Counted from the first letter of the stretch, positions 33,580 through 42,288 are shown. The stretch is 64,000 nt of DNA from Firm-04 sp045600205 (GCA_045600205.1 JAZRXM010000021.1:4069-68068); one strand, 5' to 3'. Notes: generated from the letters alone by a model not told the origin. Made by a program: numbers and translations.

Positions 33580-34206
33580 TTATTTGCCGAAGTCGGAGAA
33601 GTGGGTTTCGATGTGTTCGATGGGAGGTTTTCCGCTGAACACATCGGTGAGCCGTTGCTCTAGTGCGGGGTAAAGTTCAGATTTTACGTCAAATTCGAGA
33701 ATCACCGCATCTTCAAAGCTGCTCCCGCGGTCGAGAATTTCGTATTCAGGCAGGAGAAAACTCACTTTGCCGTAGAGTCCGTAGTCCATGCGCAGGCGGA
33801 GATGTTCTGCCTCACAAAAATGCTGAATCTGCGCGTTTTGCACGGCAAGAGCCGCAGCGGAACTGTAGGCGCGTGTCAGACCGCTGGCACCGAGCAAAAC
33901 GCCGCCGAAATAACGTGTAACGATGCAGCAAACATCAGTTAATTCGTTTTTTTGCAGTACGCCAAGCACAGGCACGCCGCCCGTACCCTGCGGTTCGCCA
34001 TCGTCGCTGTATCGCTGTGCGCCGCCTGCATCGCGCAAACGGTATGCCCAGACATTGTGGCGTGCTTTGTTGTGCTTCTTGCGAATTTCCTCGAAGATGC
34101 TTGCAAAATCATCCGCGGAGGTGACGGGGAACAACTGCGCGATAAATTCGGAGCGTTTCTCGATGATGCTGCCCTCACAGGGGGCGGCGATGGTGAAAAA
34201 GTCCAT
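33580..34206 (-). CDS. yigZ: YigZ/IMPACT family protein (208 aa)
   Basis: It has EKRSEFIAQLFPV at the start, then KARHNVWAYRL, QRYSDDGEPQGTGGVPVLGVL and VTRYFGGVLLGASGLTRAYS, the diagnostic stretches of the family. The fold is an ribosomal S5/EF-G domain IV-like N-terminus with a DUF1949 domain. Cellular function is not settled; eukaryotic IMPACT regulates GCN2. Confidence 0.93.
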   Translation of the reverse strand: MDFFTIAAPCEGSIIEKRSEFIAQLFPVTSADDFASIFEEIRKKHNKARHNVWAYRLRDAGGAQRYSDDGEPQGTGGVPVLGVLQKNELTDVCCIVTRYFGGVLLGASGLTRAYSSAAALAVQNAQIQHFCEAEHLRLRMDYGLYGKVSFLLPEYEILDRGSSFEDAVILEFDVKSELYPALEQRLTDVFSGKPPIEHIETHFSDFGK

Positions 34207-34215
34207 GTTTCCTCC

Positions 34216-34914
34216 TTATTCCTGCGGATAGAGCGCGTCAATGACGGCTTGCGGGGTTTCGGGGGTATCGGCAAGCGGGAACGGTATGCCGAGGTTTTCG
34301 TATTTAGAGGTGCAGAGCTTTCGAAAAGGCAGCAGTTCAATTTTTTCGATGCAGGGGTATTTTTCGCGCTTTTCAAACAGTTTTGTAACGCTTTCGTGCG
34401 TATCGTTATAGCCTTGCACGATGACTTCCCGCAGCCATGTGGGGATATGTTTTTCGTTCAGATACTGCAAAAAACGTTCTGCCTGCATCATGGACATTCC
34501 TGTAAAGCTGCGGTAATCTGCATCGTTGGTCATTTTGAAATCGAGCAGCACGGTATCAGTAAATTGCAGCACCTGCTCTACTTTTTCGTTCAGCACGCAT
34601 CCGCTTGTATCCAGACAGGTGGTGATATCCGCCATTTTGCAGAGCCTGAATACCTCCGCAACGAATTCGGGCTGCATGAGTGGTTCGCCGCCTGAAATGG
34701 TGATGCCGCCTTTTTCTCCGAAATAGCTGCGATATCGTGACACACGGTCTAAAATTTCCTGCGGGGTGTATTCTGTGCCGCCGTTCATATCCCAAGTTTC
34801 GGGATTGTGGCAGCATTTGCAGCGCAGCGGGCAGCCCTGCATGAATACCACGTATCGGACTGCGGGACCGTCCACTGTGCCAAGCGATTGAAAGGCACTG
34901 ATTCTGCCTGTCAT
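34216..34914 (-). CDS. pflA: Pyruvate formate-lyase activating enzyme
   Basis: 232 aa radical SAM enzyme. The cluster cysteines are in GCPLRCKCCHNPETW (Cys28, Cys32, Cys35), and ITISGGEPLMQPEF is the GGEP SAM-binding motif. It installs the glycyl radical on PflB using SAM and an electron donor. It starts 3 bp after the pflB stop, so both are in one operon behind the riboswitch. Confidence 0.95.
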   Translation of the reverse strand: MTGRISAFQSLGTVDGPAVRYVVFMQGCPLRCKCCHNPETWDMNGGTEYTPQEILDRVSRYRSYFGEKGGITISGGEPLMQPEFVAEVFRLCKMADITTCLDTSGCVLNEKVEQVLQFTDTVLLDFKMTNDADYRSFTGMSMMQAERFLQYLNEKHIPTWLREVIVQGYNDTHESVTKLFEKREKYPCIEKIELLPFRKLCTSKYENLGIPFPLADTPETPQAVIDALYPQE

Positions 34915-34917
34915 TTG

Positions 34918-37149
34918 TTACATAGCCTCGTGGAATGTACGCATGATGACCTCGCGCTGCTGCTCGCGGGAGAGCTTGCAGAAGTTGACCGCATAGCCTG
35001 AAACGCGGATGGTCAGGTTGGGGTAGTCTTCGGGGTGATCGTAGGCTTTGAGCAGCGTTTCGCGGTTCATGACATTGACATTGATGTGGTGTGCGGCGTT
35101 GAGGAAGTAGCCGTCCAGAATGCTGATGAGGTTGGAAATGTGTTCCTCCTCGGTTTTACCGAGTGCATCGGGCGTAATGGAGAAGGTATTGGAAATACCG
35201 TCCATGCAGGCGGAATAAGACAGCTTGGAAACGGAGTTGAGCGATGCCAGAGCGCCGTTGATTTCGCGGTTGTGCATGGGATTTGCACCGGGCGCGAAGG
35301 GTTCGCCTTTCTTTCTGCCGTCGGGGGTCGAGCCTGTTTTCTTGCCGTACATGACGTTGGAAGTGATGGTCAGGACAGAGAGCGTGTGGTTTGCGCCGCG
35401 ATATGCGGGCGTTTTTTTCAGCTCGTCAATGAATTCATGGGTGATGTTTTGTGCAATGGTATCGGCGCGGTCGTCGTCGTTGCCGTATTTCGGGAAATCG
35501 CCGATGGTTTCGAAGTCTACGATCAGACCGTTTTCGTCGCGGATCGGCTTAACTTTCGCGTACTTGATTGCGGAGAGCGAGTCGGTAATGACGGAAAGAC
35601 CTGCCACTCCGAATGCCATGAGCCGCTCCACATTGGTATCGTGGAGAGCCATCTGGGTTTTTTCGTAGGCGTATTTGTCGTGCATATAGTGGATGACATT
35701 CATCGTGTTGACGTACAGATTGCAGAGCCATGCGCGGTAGATCTTGAATCGCTCCATGACCTTGTTGTAGTCGAGGTATTCGTCAGCCATGGGCTCCATC
35801 TGCGGACCGACTTTGGTACCGAAAACGTTATCCGTGCCGCCGTTGATTGCGAGCAGGAGCAGTTTTGCGAGGTTTGCGCGTGCGCCGAAGAACTGCATCT
35901 GTTTGCCGACTTTCATTGCGGAAACGCAGCAGGCGATCGCGTAGTCGTCACCGAAGCGCGGACGCATCAGGTCGTCATTTTCGTACTGAATGGAGTCGGT
36001 ATCAGCGGAAACCTTGGCGCAGAAGCGTTTGAAGCCTTCCGGCAGACGTTTGCTCCAGAGAATCGTGAGGTTGGGTTCGGGGGCACTGCCGAGCGTATAG
36101 AGCGTATTGAGGACACGGAAGCTGGATTTGGTAACGAGGGTGCGGTTGTTTTCGCCCATGCCGCCGACGCTTTCGGTGATCCACATGGGGTCGCCGCCGA
36201 ACAGTTCGTTATATTCGGGAGTACGCAGGTGGCGTGCCATACGGAGTTTCATGACAAACTGGTCGAACAATTCCTGTGCGCCCTGTTCGTCGAGCAAGCC
36301 GTTTTTGATGTCGCGCTCGATGTAGATATCGAAGAAGGTGCTGGTTCTGCCAAGTGACATTGCCGCGCCGTTCTGTTCCTTATTGGTTGCGAGGTATGCG
36401 AAATAGGTCCACTGCATAGCCTCCTGTGCATTCTGTGCGGGCTGGCTGATGTCAAAGCCGTACATGGAAGCCATTTCCTTCATTTTCTTGAGGAAAGAGA
36501 TCTGCTCAAAGAGTTCTTCAGTCAGGCGGATGGATTCTGTATCCATGTTGCCCATGCCGATATCAAGTTTATCCTGTTGTTTTGCGGCGATGAGCGCATC
36601 AATGCCGTAGAGGGCAACGCGGCGGTAGTCGCCGATGATTCTGCCTCTGCCGTATGCATCGGGCAGACCTGTGAGCAGAGCGCAGTGACGCGCAGCTTTC
36701 ATTTCAGGGGTATAGGCGCGGAACACGCCGTCATTGTGGGTGGTGCGGTACTTGAAATATTCTTCAATCGTATCAGAAAGCTGATAGCCGTAAGCGGCGC
36801 AGGCTTCTCTTGCCATACGAATGCCGCCAAACGGGTTGACGCCGCGCTTGAGGGGGGCGTCGGTCTGCAAGCCGACAATCAGCTCATTTTCCTTATCGAG
36901 GTAGCCGGGTTGATAGTTGCAGAGGGAAGAAACGGTGGTGGTGTCGATATCGAGGACGCCGCCTTTCTCGCGTTCCTGCTGCTGCAAATCGCGGAGCTTC
37001 TGCATCAGATGTTCGGTTTGGGGTGTAGCCTTTGCCAGAAAAGACGCATCACCCGTATAAGGGGTATAGTTTGACTGGATAAAGCCGCGGACATCAATGC
37101 CCGTTTTCCAATCTCCGTCCACAAATCCATTCCACTGTGCAAATTCCAT
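34918..37149 (-). CDS. pflB: Pyruvate formate-lyase (formate acetyltransferase)
   Basis: 743 aa. It splits pyruvate with CoA into acetyl-CoA and formate. The active-site Cys pair is in AIACCVSAM (about residue 405) and the radical Gly in IRVSGYAVNF (about residue 716). RBS AGGAGG lies before the ATG. Besides fermentation, it supplies formate for formyl-tetrahydrofolate and purine synthesis, which explains the ZTP riboswitch in front of it. Confidence 0.97.
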   Translation of the reverse strand: MEFAQWNGFVDGDWKTGIDVRGFIQSNYTPYTGDASFLAKATPQTEHLMQKLRDLQQQEREKGGVLDIDTTTVSSLCNYQPGYLDKENELIVGLQTDAPLKRGVNPFGGIRMAREACAAYGYQLSDTIEEYFKYRTTHNDGVFRAYTPEMKAARHCALLTGLPDAYGRGRIIGDYRRVALYGIDALIAAKQQDKLDIGMGNMDTESIRLTEELFEQISFLKKMKEMASMYGFDISQPAQNAQEAMQWTYFAYLATNKEQNGAAMSLGRTSTFFDIYIERDIKNGLLDEQGAQELFDQFVMKLRMARHLRTPEYNELFGGDPMWITESVGGMGENNRTLVTKSSFRVLNTLYTLGSAPEPNLTILWSKRLPEGFKRFCAKVSADTDSIQYENDDLMRPRFGDDYAIACCVSAMKVGKQMQFFGARANLAKLLLLAINGGTDNVFGTKVGPQMEPMADEYLDYNKVMERFKIYRAWLCNLYVNTMNVIHYMHDKYAYEKTQMALHDTNVERLMAFGVAGLSVITDSLSAIKYAKVKPIRDENGLIVDFETIGDFPKYGNDDDRADTIAQNITHEFIDELKKTPAYRGANHTLSVLTITSNVMYGKKTGSTPDGRKKGEPFAPGANPMHNREINGALASLNSVSKLSYSACMDGISNTFSITPDALGKTEEEHISNLISILDGYFLNAAHHINVNVMNRETLLKAYDHPEDYPNLTIRVSGYAVNFCKLSREQQREVIMRTFHEAM

Positions 37150-37183
37150 ATTTGCGACCTCCTGTTAAAATTTTGAGAATATG

Positions 37184-37302
37184 CAAAAAGGGCAGTCCGC
37201 GTATAGAAATCGGGACTGCCCAGACGGTCGGCATCAGCGGGAAAAACATCCCGCGAAAGGCTGCGCATTGTGTCCATTCACATACCGTCAGCGGCAGCTT
37301 TC
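37184..37302 (-). promoter_or_regulatory. ZTP (pfl-motif) riboswitch with overlapping terminator, controlling pflBA
   Basis: Minus-strand RNA from about 37302 contains GACGGTATGTGAATGGACAC and, further on, a GGGA element and CCGACCGTCTGGGCA, the conserved 3' core of the pfl motif. ACGGT and ACCGT can pair. The final UGGGCA is also the first part of a terminator stem, GGGCAGTCC/GGACTGCCC (37190-37221), followed by T5. Ligand binding would hold the core and prevent the terminator, an ON switch as known for ZTP riboswitches. Assignment is by recalled consensus, not by covariance search. Confidence 0.8.
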
Positions 37303-37308
37303 CTGTTT

Positions 37309-37337
37309 ATTATAGCATAGCCGCAGCGATTTGTCAA
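37309..37337 (-). promoter_or_regulatory. Consensus promoter of pflBA
   Basis: TTGACA (37337-37332), 17 bp, TATAAT (37314-37309) on the minus strand, placing the start of transcription just before the riboswitch. Confidence 0.85.
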
Positions 37338-37396
37338 CCTTGAATCACGGAAAACTGCACAATTTTCTGCGGTAATTATTGTACAGACTGCCAAAT

Positions 37397-37435
37397 GAAA
37401 AAATCGCACAGAACCGAAATTTCGATTCTGTGCGA
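37397..37435 (-). terminator. Terminator after the DUF3137 gene
   Basis: TCGCACAGAA (37404-37413)/TTCTGTGCGA (37426-37435) stem, followed on the minus strand by T6. Confidence 0.85.
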
Positions 37436-37442
37436 CATGATT

Positions 37443-38606
37443 TTATACGTAGTACTCAACAATTTTGGATTCAATCATCGGAAGAAATTCCATTTCCTTG
37501 CGGAAGCGTTCTTCTTCCTGTTCTGCATAGGGCTTTCCGCTCACGGGCGTTTCAAAGATATCTTTCTGGTCGTGGATCGCAAAGAAAATCTTGTTTTCGC
37601 GGAACATCATGACAAACGGTGCCTTCAGCTCGTTGTAGACGGTAATCAGGCTGGTGAACAGTTCGTTGATGAACACGTTGCTGTTTTCGTTGCCGTTGGA
37701 GGAAAGCACGCGGAATCCGCTGGTGCTGCTGAGCATTGCATTGGTGATGTCATGAAACGGAACGCCCGGAATCACGTCTGTACCTTCTTCCGCGGCGATT
37801 TGCGCCTCTGCCTGCTCCACCACGCTGTCGTGATAAGCATTTGCTTCTGCGGCTTCGATGGCAGCTTCCGTTGCATTTGCGGCAGCTTCGAGTGCGGCTT
37901 CCTGAGCAGCAATCTGTGCTTCTGCCTGTGCGGTGACCGCATCCTGCGGTTCTGCTGCGTGCTGCTGCTGTGTAAAAACGGACGGTGCCGGACCGGTTAC
38001 CGTACTTTGGGGCTGTGAGGTCGGCGGCAGGAAAGATTCGGGAACACCATTGCCCAGTGCAGGGAAGTTCTTCGTGGCGATGATGACGGAGGAATCAAAC
38101 TGCTTTTTCAATTGGAATACGACAAATTTGCCGACAAAAAAGCTGTTGCTTTCTGTGACGCCGTCGTTTCTTGTTTTGCAGGTGTAGATCTTCAGATCGC
38201 ACATACGGAACGGAACGTCATTACATTTTGCGGAAATCAGGTCGCCCATTTCGTATTTGTCGCCTTTTCGCAGCATTCCTGTTTCGCAGATATCCTTCTG
38301 GGCAAATCCGCCGGTTGCGTTATAGTCCACCTCCGAAAGAAACGGCATTCTCTGGAGTGCCTGTCCGGCCATGGTTTTGATCATGACGGTGTATTTCTTA
38401 TTATATCTTTCCCAGATACAAATGGCACCGAGGCAAATAATAACAAAGATGACGAAGAGTTTGTCGGATATTTTTAAGCACAGGAAGGCAAGAAGAAAAA
38501 AGATGGCAGCAATCCAAAGCCAAAGATTGGTATTGAAAAAGGATTTTTTGAGTTCTTGTTTGCCCTGCATGGTATCATATCGTTTGTTTTTTTGTTGTTC
38601 GTCCAT
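37443..38606 (-). CDS. Membrane protein with DUF3137-like domain and Ala/Glu-rich insert (387 aa)
   Basis: The ATG at 38606 follows GGAGG. Two membrane helices lie at about 24-42 and 47-64. The region after them (KYTVMIKTMAGQALQRMPFL, later CDLKIYTCKTRN and GKFVVFQLKKQF) resembles DUF3137 proteins. Residues about 210-280 are an Ala/Glu/Gln-rich, probably helical insert in which QAEAQIAA occurs twice, preceded by a Pro/Ser/Thr stretch. The C-terminal part continues the domain (SNVFINELFTSLITVYNEL). Function unknown. Confidence 0.65.
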   Translation of the reverse strand: MDEQQKNKRYDTMQGKQELKKSFFNTNLWLWIAAIFFLLAFLCLKISDKLFVIFVIICLGAICIWERYNKKYTVMIKTMAGQALQRMPFLSEVDYNATGGFAQKDICETGMLRKGDKYEMGDLISAKCNDVPFRMCDLKIYTCKTRNDGVTESNSFFVGKFVVFQLKKQFDSSVIIATKNFPALGNGVPESFLPPTSQPQSTVTGPAPSVFTQQQHAAEPQDAVTAQAEAQIAAQEAALEAAANATEAAIEAAEANAYHDSVVEQAEAQIAAEEGTDVIPGVPFHDITNAMLSSTSGFRVLSSNGNENSNVFINELFTSLITVYNELKAPFVMMFRENKIFFAIHDQKDIFETPVSGKPYAEQEEERFRKEMEFLPMIESKIVEYYV

Positions 38607-38790
38607 GGAAAAATGTCCTCCAATCAAATTTCAGGATACTTTTTTATTATAGCAGACATTCAGGTGACTGTCAATGAAAATCATAAATATGAATTTTTTG
38701 TTAATTTTTGTCGTTTGATGCACGAAAACGTACAAGTTTTGCGCTAAAACCGTGTATGGTCAGAGAACACTGCAAAAAAGGAGGTATCCC

Positions 38791-39276
38791 ATGGATATTG
38801 CAATTACCGTTGCGGACAAAATTGCGGTTGCGGAGGGCGCACCGCAGATTGTCTGCGGCAACAGCGATTATCTGGTGCATTTCACATTTGACAGCGAATG
38901 GGATGACTACGAGGAACGCACGGTGCGCTATGCCTTTTTCCGTGACGGCGAACTGCGGCATATTGACATTCTGTTTCATGGCAATCAGGTCATTGTGCCG
39001 ATCCTGCACGGAATTTACGAGGTGGCAGTGGGTGTGTATGCGGGCAATCTACACACCACGACCCCTGCGCGTATTCCCTGCGTGCCAAGCATTCTGGACG
39101 GTGATCCGATTCATGAGGACCCGCCCGACGACGTCTACAATCAGCTGCTGGAGTATCTTGCACGGATTCAGCGCGGTTTTGTGACGGCGGCATCGTTTGT
39201 GCCATGCACGGAAGCAGAAGAAATTTCGGACTTCCTGCATTTTGCTGAGGAACCTGAACCGATCGAGGAGGAATGA
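38791..39276 (+). CDS. Phage-tail-like protein, orphan (161 aa)
   Basis: The ATG at 38791 follows AAGGAGG. The first 100 residues form a beta-domain with SDYLVHFTFDSEWDDYEERTV, typical of small proteins found beside tail-fibre or baseplate genes of Firmicute phages (an impression from memory, not a search). The rest is acidic and helical (DDVYNQLLEYLARI, ending EPEPIEEE). No other phage genes are near. The next gene follows after 2 bp. Confidence 0.5.
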   Translation: MDIAITVADKIAVAEGAPQIVCGNSDYLVHFTFDSEWDDYEERTVRYAFFRDGELRHIDILFHGNQVIVPILHGIYEVAVGVYAGNLHTTTPARIPCVPSILDGDPIHEDPPDDVYNQLLEYLARIQRGFVTAASFVPCTEAEEISDFLHFAEEPEPIEEE

Positions 39277-39278
39277 AC

Positions 39279-39998
39279 ATGGCGATTACAAAAACATATT
39301 TCGGACTCTGGAGCAATGCACGGTCGCAGGCTATGGCGGACTGGCTGAGTGAGAAACTCGTGCCGGAGTATGCGGATTCTGTCGTATACACAAACAGCAA
39401 TGTGGATGTCATCAAGGATGACTGCACGATTTTCCGCATCGGTATTCACAGTAGCAAGATTGTGCCGTATATTTTCTGGAACAGCAGTCTGTCAACGGAA
39501 ATCGGAGTAACTGCTTCCAATCTGGGCGCTTCATCTGTTTACGGCTTTTCCTGTAAAAACGCATTTGTGCTTTCAGCATGGAAAAATACTGCTGCGAACA
39601 GATGGCAGGGCAGCATCATTTTCACAAAGGATTCCGACGGGAATACGGTCATCATTGCACCGAAAAATTTTATTGACACGGAAAACAGTTCTCCAAACTA
39701 TTTTTCGCCGTTCCGTGTAGGCTGTTTTGATGATTCTCTCGTGGTGGCACCATCTGAACTGACTGCCGGTTATACGGAATGGAGTTGTACTACGCTGACG
39801 CAGTTCCCTGTATACAGAATGGACGGCAGCGTGGCTTACACACCGAATCTGTTCTTCTGCCCCACCTACGAGTGGGATGACTACGGCAAAAAGGTATCCT
39901 TTGACGGCACGGATTACCTGCTGCTTGGCAAGTGGATTGTCAAGGATGAAAAGCCGCAGACGCATAATCACGAAAAAACACAATCGTATCACAGATAA
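39279..39998 (+). CDS. Phage-tail-associated-like protein, orphan (239 aa)
   Basis: The start at 39279 has GAGGAGG 8 nt upstream; an ATG 6 nt earlier overlaps the previous stop. It reads AITKTYFGLWSNARSQAMADWL then a beta-rich body with many aromatic residues and no signal peptide. It resembles uncharacterised proteins of phage tail regions in style, but no named family is recognised. It ends His-rich (HNHEKTQSYHR) and is followed by a terminator, so the pair is a two-gene unit. Confidence 0.45.
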   Translation: MAITKTYFGLWSNARSQAMADWLSEKLVPEYADSVVYTNSNVDVIKDDCTIFRIGIHSSKIVPYIFWNSSLSTEIGVTASNLGASSVYGFSCKNAFVLSAWKNTAANRWQGSIIFTKDSDGNTVIIAPKNFIDTENSSPNYFSPFRVGCFDDSLVVAPSELTAGYTEWSCTTLTQFPVYRMDGSVAYTPNLFFCPTYEWDDYGKKVSFDGTDYLLLGKWIVKDEKPQTHNHEKTQSYHR

Positions 39999-40002
39999 AA
40001 TC

Positions 40003-40038
40003 AACGCGCACACGGAGCGATTCGTGTGCGCGCTTTTT
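40003..40038 (+). terminator. Terminator of the tail-like pair
   Basis: CGCGCACACG (40005-40014) with CGTGTGCGCG (40023-40032), an 8-nt loop and a T6 tract after the stem. Confidence 0.88.
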
Positions 40039-40701
40039 TCAGAAATGGAAGGAATAATGCATGATCGGATAAACAGAAACGAAGTGGTTGCGTTCTTTTG
40101 TGATGATAAAAGGCTCGGACAAATCACGGACGGAGAACTGTTCTTTTTTCTCCTGCTTTTCGGAAGACCATCTGGCGACTTTGAACAGGCAGCTTAATTC
40201 GATGCCATCCTCTTTGAGGATTTCTCTGGTGAATTCCTCAAATTTGCGGTAGTATGCGGATGGGGTGAAGCGTTCTACCCAGCGCAGGTCGCTGTTGCTT
40301 AAGAAAAATCCGTTCTTTTTGCTGAATTCCAGTACCTCCACATCGGCGAATTCGCGGTGTATGGTCTGGGGGATTTTCTCGTCAATCAGTTCCGTGACCG
40401 CCAGATTACCCCAGTCGGTTTTATCGGTGTCTGTGGAGTAGCTGTATCCGCCAAGGGGTTGTGGTGCGCGTTGACAGGTATTTTCAATGCGCCGCAGATA
40501 GGGGGTGCTATCGTTGCCGTTGTTTTCAAATACGCCGCGGCTTGCACAACTGACAATCTCCGCCTTGACCCATGAGGCGAGGAGATTTGCGTCTTGCATG
40601 GCTTTTTCTACGGTTTTTGCGTCCAGGAGAATTGCCTGTTCCTGTTGTTTGCGTTCCGAATCGGAAACGGTCTGACGAATCAGGCTGCGGAAATCGCTCA
40701 T
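40039..40701 (-). CDS. Hypothetical protein (220 aa)
   Basis: The ATG at 40701 has AAGAGG upstream. It has no signal peptide or membrane segment. The start is charged and helical (RQTVSDSERKQQEQAILLDAKTVEKAM); later features are ASWVKAEIVSCASRGVF and YYRKFEEFTREILKEDGIEL. I recognise no family. It is convergent with the tail-like pair and divergent from the rtcB unit, so its partners are not clear. Confidence 0.6.
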   Translation of the reverse strand: MSDFRSLIRQTVSDSERKQQEQAILLDAKTVEKAMQDANLLASWVKAEIVSCASRGVFENNGNDSTPYLRRIENTCQRAPQPLGGYSYSTDTDKTDWGNLAVTELIDEKIPQTIHREFADVEVLEFSKKNGFFLSNSDLRWVERFTPSAYYRKFEEFTREILKEDGIELSCLFKVARWSSEKQEKKEQFSVRDLSEPFIITKERNHFVSVYPIMHYSFHF

Positions 40702-40825
40702 GATGTTCCTCTTTTCAAAATGTAATCGGACAGATGTATTGCTGCATCCTGTCATAAATCTACTATTACTCTATCACAAACCGCCCGCTGCTGTCAAGGT
40801 TTTTTCAGATTTTTTCAAAAAGTAC

Positions 40826-40854
40826 TTGACAAATGCAGCTTTTCGAGTTATAAT
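40826..40854 (+). promoter_or_regulatory. Perfect consensus promoter of the rtcB leader
   Basis: TTGACA (40826-40831), 17 bp, TATAAT (40849-40854). Confidence 0.85.
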
Positions 40855-40887
40855 AACACACATCTTTAGGAAAGGAAGGTGAGCCTC

Positions 40888-40977
40888 ATGCTCAGTTATC
40901 AAATTTTCATCCCAACAAAACAGATTGATTTACACGTAAAAGGCGAGGTTTGCCTGCTGATATCGCACGCCGTTTGA
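40888..40977 (+). CDS. Small leader ORF upstream of rtcB (29 aa)
   Basis: The ATG at 40888 is preceded by GGAAGGTGAG at good distance and lies about 27 nt after the predicted transcription start. It encodes MLSYQIFIPTKQ followed by IDLHVKGEVCLLISHAV. No single amino acid is over-represented, so it is not a classic biosynthetic leader peptide. It is followed, 29 bp later, by a strong terminator and then rtcB, which has no promoter of its own in sight. Confidence 0.5.
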   Translation: MLSYQIFIPTKQIDLHVKGEVCLLISHAV

Positions 40978-41006
40978 TCGCGCGGCAGTTTTGGAAACAG
41001 ATATCG

Positions 41007-41044
41007 GGCGCACTTCCGTATTTTTACGGAGGTGCGCCTTTTTT
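41007..41044 (+). terminator. Terminator/attenuator between leader ORF and rtcB
   Basis: GGCGCACTTCCGTA pairs with TACGGAGGTGCGCC (one G-U), with a 4-T loop, then T6. Only about 28 bp separate it from the rtcB start, so rtcB must be read through it. Confidence 0.88.
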
Positions 41045-41072
41045 GCAGGCATCTGACAGAAGGGGAAAATAT

Positions 41073-42281
41073 ATGATGATTTTAAACGGAAAATACAACA
41101 CAGCAAAGGTCTATACCGATGTGATCGATGAAAGCGCGATCGCACAGATCATTACCCTTTGCAATCAGCCGATGGCCGCAGGTTCCTGCATTCGCATCAT
41201 GCCCGATGTTCACGCGGGTGCGGGCTGTACCGTCGGCACAACCATGACCATTACAGATAAGCTGATTCCGAATCTGGTGGGCGTGGATATCGGCTGCGGT
41301 ATGGAAACCGTGCGCCTGAAAGAAAAACACATCGAACTGGAACAATTGGATAAGCTGATATATGCGAAGATTCCATCGGGCTTTGCCATTCGGGAAACGC
41401 CGCATCGTTACCTCGGAAAGATTGATCTGTCGCATCTGTTCTGCTATCATCACATCAACGTGGCGCGGGCGGAATGCAGCATTGGTACGCTGGGCGGCGG
41501 CAACCATTTCATTGAGGCGGACAAGGGCAACGACGGCAGCATCTATCTGGTGATTCATTCGGGGTCGCGGCATCTGGGCGTGGAGGTTGCCACATACTAT
41601 CAGAAAGAGGCGTTTGCGCGATTGAATCACTCTGCGGATGCCGATGCTGATGCACTGATCGCTAAGCTGAAAGCGGAGGGAAAACACGCGCAGATTCAAT
41701 CAGAACTGAAAAAACTGAAAAATACCAAGACCACAGCTGTGCCGAAAGATTACGCCTACTGCGAGGGCGAGTTGTTTGAACAGTACATTCATGATATGAA
41801 AATCGTACAGCAGTTTGCCATGCTGAATCGTCAGGCAATGATGGATGAGATCATCAAGGGCATGGGCGTACACGTTGCAGACAACTTCACGACCATTCAC
41901 AATTATATTGACACAGACCACATGATTTTGCGAAAAGGCGCGGTTTCCGCAATGAAAGGGGAGCAGCTTCTGATTCCCGTCAATATGCGGGATGGCAGCC
42001 TGATTTGCCGCGGCAAAGGCAATCCTGACTGGAATCAATCGGCTCCGCACGGCGCGGGCAGACTGTTTTCCCGTCATGCCGCGAAAGAAAACTTCACGGT
42101 GTCAGAATTTAAGCGGCAGATGCAAGGTGTCTATACAACTTCAGTGAGCAAGCAGACTCTCGATGAATGTCCGATGGCATACAAGTCTATGGAGGATATT
42201 GTGAATAATATCGGAGAAACCGTGGAAATTGAGGAAATCATCCGCCCTGTGTACAACTTTAAAGCGGGTGAGGAGGGATAA
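41073..42281 (+). CDS. rtcB: RNA-splicing ligase RtcB
   Basis: 402 aa. It joins RNA ends with 2',3'-cyclic phosphate or 3'-phosphate to 5'-OH, using GTP and Mn. Metal and guanylate residues are visible: MPDVHAGAGC, VGVDIGCGME, GTLGGGNHFIE, IHSGSRHLG, HNYID and, near the end, APHGAGRLFSR with the active His. It is the short bacterial form. Expression appears to depend on passing the upstream terminator. No RtcA or archease gene is present. Confidence 0.95.
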   Translation: MMILNGKYNTAKVYTDVIDESAIAQIITLCNQPMAAGSCIRIMPDVHAGAGCTVGTTMTITDKLIPNLVGVDIGCGMETVRLKEKHIELEQLDKLIYAKIPSGFAIRETPHRYLGKIDLSHLFCYHHINVARAECSIGTLGGGNHFIEADKGNDGSIYLVIHSGSRHLGVEVATYYQKEAFARLNHSADADADALIAKLKAEGKHAQIQSELKKLKNTKTTAVPKDYAYCEGELFEQYIHDMKIVQQFAMLNRQAMMDEIIKGMGVHVADNFTTIHNYIDTDHMILRKGAVSAMKGEQLLIPVNMRDGSLICRGKGNPDWNQSAPHGAGRLFSRHAAKENFTVSEFKRQMQGVYTTSVSKQTLDECPMAYKSMEDIVNNIGETVEIEEIIRPVYNFKAGEEG

Positions 42282-42288
42282 GAACATC

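Noticed and set aside
35035..36357. A 440-codon plus-strand frame opposite pflB
   Set aside because: Shadow of pflB, whose Cys-Cys and Gly radical motifs are clear.
38607..39998. A prophage
   Set aside because: Only two tail-like genes are seen; no terminase, portal, capsid, lysis or integrase genes lie near.
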